Shown here: piece after piece, positions 62,735 to 64,000 of the stretch
How the letters are laid out: each line of letters opens with the position of its first letter
How positions within the stretch are numbered: the first letter of the stretch is position 1
Source: Clostridium sp. CF012
GTDB taxonomy: Bacteria; Bacillota; Clostridia; Clostridiales; Clostridiaceae
Assembly: GCF_018861755.1 (NCBI RefSeq)
Contig: NZ_JAHLEF010000001.1
Location: 310,001-374,000 of the forward strand
Length of the DNA stretch: 64,000 nt
Direction of reading: 5' to 3'
The notes under the pieces: generated by a model
The model's input: the letters and a program-made list of their open reading frames with translations, nothing else
Database searches by the model: none
Told to the model about the DNA's origin: nothing
Program-made: the position numbers and the translations under genes

Positions 62735-64000
62735 TGTAGAGTTACAACTCCTTCAGTTTTAATCTCCACTTCATTTGGTATCTCATTGAGAGAAAGGACG
62801 TAAATTCCAGGAAATACCATTTCAATTAGCTTTCTAAATGCTGGCCTTATTTTTGGGGATACTAGTATTACTGGTTGGTTATTGTGAAAATAAATTGTGT
62901 TAATGTTATTCTTAATAGAATTTAATATTTTACCTGTGGTATCTGGATCTACTGCTGGAAAAGAACCTTGTATAGATTTTTGGATGTTGCTAGAAACAAT
63001 ATTTTCAACTTCCGGTGATAGGGTTATAATTGTTATAACCCCATTGTCGTCAACTAGTCCATTACAGATACTTCTTCCCAGTGAAAAACGAACATATTCT
63101 GTTAATACTTCAATGTCCTTAGTTATCCTAGAATTATCCGCCAAGGACTCGAGTATTGTAACCATATCCTTTATAGCTACTCTTTCTTTTAGTAAGCTCT
63201 GAAGAACCTTTTGTACTTCACCAATAGTCATAAGATCTGGTATTAATTCTTCCACTACAGTATTATATTTCTCTTTTACAGAATCAATTAATAGCTTAGT
63301 TTCCTGCCTACCTAGAAGTTCAAAGGCATGATTTTTAATAGTTTCTGTTAAATGAGTTACCATTACAGTAGTTGGGTCTACAACTGTTAGCCCTTTGATT
63401 TCTGCATCTTCTCTTTGATCATTATTTATCCACACTGCAGGCAGTCCAAAAGTAGGTTCAACGGTGTTAATTCCTTGTATATTAATATCCTCGGAACTTG
63501 GGTCAATACAAAGCAGCATACTTGGCATTAAATTACCTTTTATTATTACAGTTCCACGTATCTTAACTACGTATTCATTTGTTTTAAGTTGCAAATTATC
63601 TTTAATTCTAATGGGTTGAACAACAATTCCCATTTCCAACGCACACTGCCTTCTTACTGAAGCAATTCTTTGTAATAAATCGCCCCCTGTAGCTTCGTCT
63701 GCCAGCGGAATTAGTCCATATCCTATTTCTATTTCCATAGGCTCGACAGAAATCAGACTCATTACATTTTCTGGTTCGCGGTTTTCAGTTTCAAAGTTTT
63801 CTTGTTCATCATTTTCTATTCTCATAATTTTTTGATCTTTTTCATCCTTATGTAAAAAATATGCACTGGTTGCCGTAGCAATAGATAATATAATGAAAAC
63901 AAGACTAGGCATACCTGGAATTGCAGCCAAAACTAATAACACCACTGATGATAATGCTATTACTTTTGGAAATGCAGTAAGCTGCGATGTTACTTGAGTT
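62731..64000 (-). CDS. flhA: Flagellar export apparatus protein FlhA (N-terminus outside window)
   Basis: At least 422 residues to the window edge; the frame stays open there, with the last membrane helices (VVLLVLAAIPGMPSLVFIIL, then an end at KDEKDQKI) of the N-terminal half present. The cytoplasmic domain is complete: IGYGLIPLADEATGGDLLQR, VRRQCALEMGIVVQPIRIKD, GLTVVDPTTVMVTHLTETIK, LIPDLMTIGEVQKVLQSLL. It docks export chaperones. Overlaps flhF by 4 bp. Confidence 0.95.
   Translation of the reverse strand, partial: TQVTSQLTAFPKVIALSSVVLLVLAAIPGMPSLVFIILSIATATSAYFLHKDEKDQKIMRIENDEQENFETENREPENVMSLISVEPMEIEIGYGLIPLADEATGGDLLQRIASVRRQCALEMGIVVQPIRIKDNLQLKTNEYVVKIRGTVIIKGNLMPSMLLCIDPSSEDINIQGINTVEPTFGLPAVWINNDQREDAEIKGLTVVDPTTVMVTHLTETIKNHAFELLGRQETKLLIDSVKEKYNTVVEELIPDLMTIGEVQKVLQSLLKERVAIKDMVTILESLADNSRITKDIEVLTEYVRFSLGRSICNGLVDDNGVITIITLSPEVENIVSSNIQKSIQGSFPAVDPDTTGKILNSIKNNINTIYFHNNQPVILVSPKIRPAFRKLIEMVFPGIYVLSLNEIPNEVEIKTEGVVTLQ

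Overview
The window is low-GC Firmicute DNA, most likely the chromosome of a motile, spore-forming Clostridium. The basis is the very AT-rich sequence, strong GGAGG-type ribosome sites, a clostridial division and cell-wall cluster (mraZ to divIVA with SpoVD/SpoVE-type proteins and DUF881/Sbp genes), a PyrR attenuator, Spo0A-like boxes and a flagellar flhA-flhF-flhG-fliA operon. No tRNA, rRNA, CRISPR array, integrase or transposase was recognised.

Bases 1 to about 18.6 kb are accessory and look like a plasmid backbone or the inner part of an integrated plasmid or phage-plasmid. Most genes point left. A divergent control region (12.94-13.05 kb) has an XRE repressor gene on the right and a long leftward gene set: two microproteins, a MazF-fold/TPR fusion with a small secreted-peptide gene behind it (Rap-Phr layout), ParM and ParR, an unknown 173-aa protein, an ART-like protein, a DUF5659-like protein, a 40-bp repeat array, a Rep-like winged-helix protein, and a 1013-residue protein with the D-x-D-x-D motif of two-barrel (QDE-1/YonO-type) RNA polymerases. 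Further left are a small HTH protein, a secreted protein in a cassette flanked by 27-bp direct repeats, and a partial zinc metalloprotease. To the right of the repressor is an array of duplicated small proteins, YjcQ, a membrane protein and a secreted ComEC-like hydrolase. The element ends beside a pilB/gspE gene cut off just after its LTTLHT motif, so the junction with the core chromosome is near 18.6 kb.

From 18.6 to 64 kb the content is core: dapF, rqcH, an acetyltransferase, an rRNA methyltransferase, a pyrimidine block (pyrR with attenuator, uraA), rluD-lspA, a DksA-type protein, DAHP synthase and mtnN; then the leftward division and wall operon mraZ-rsmH-ftsL-spoVD-murE-murF-mraY-spoVE-ftsQ-DUF881-sbp-DUF881-yggS-sepF-yggT-ylmH-divIVA, preceded by four MraZ boxes at exact 10-bp spacing. 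Next come ychF, a Lon-type protease with a degenerate Walker A, a Ca2+ P-type ATPase, a CBS-type pyrophosphatase, and the leftward flagellar operon that starts beyond the right edge with flhA and ends with two hook-basal-body rod proteins.

The main candidates for undescribed biology are the peptide/TPR/MazF module and the polymerase-like protein, both in the plasmid-like segment.
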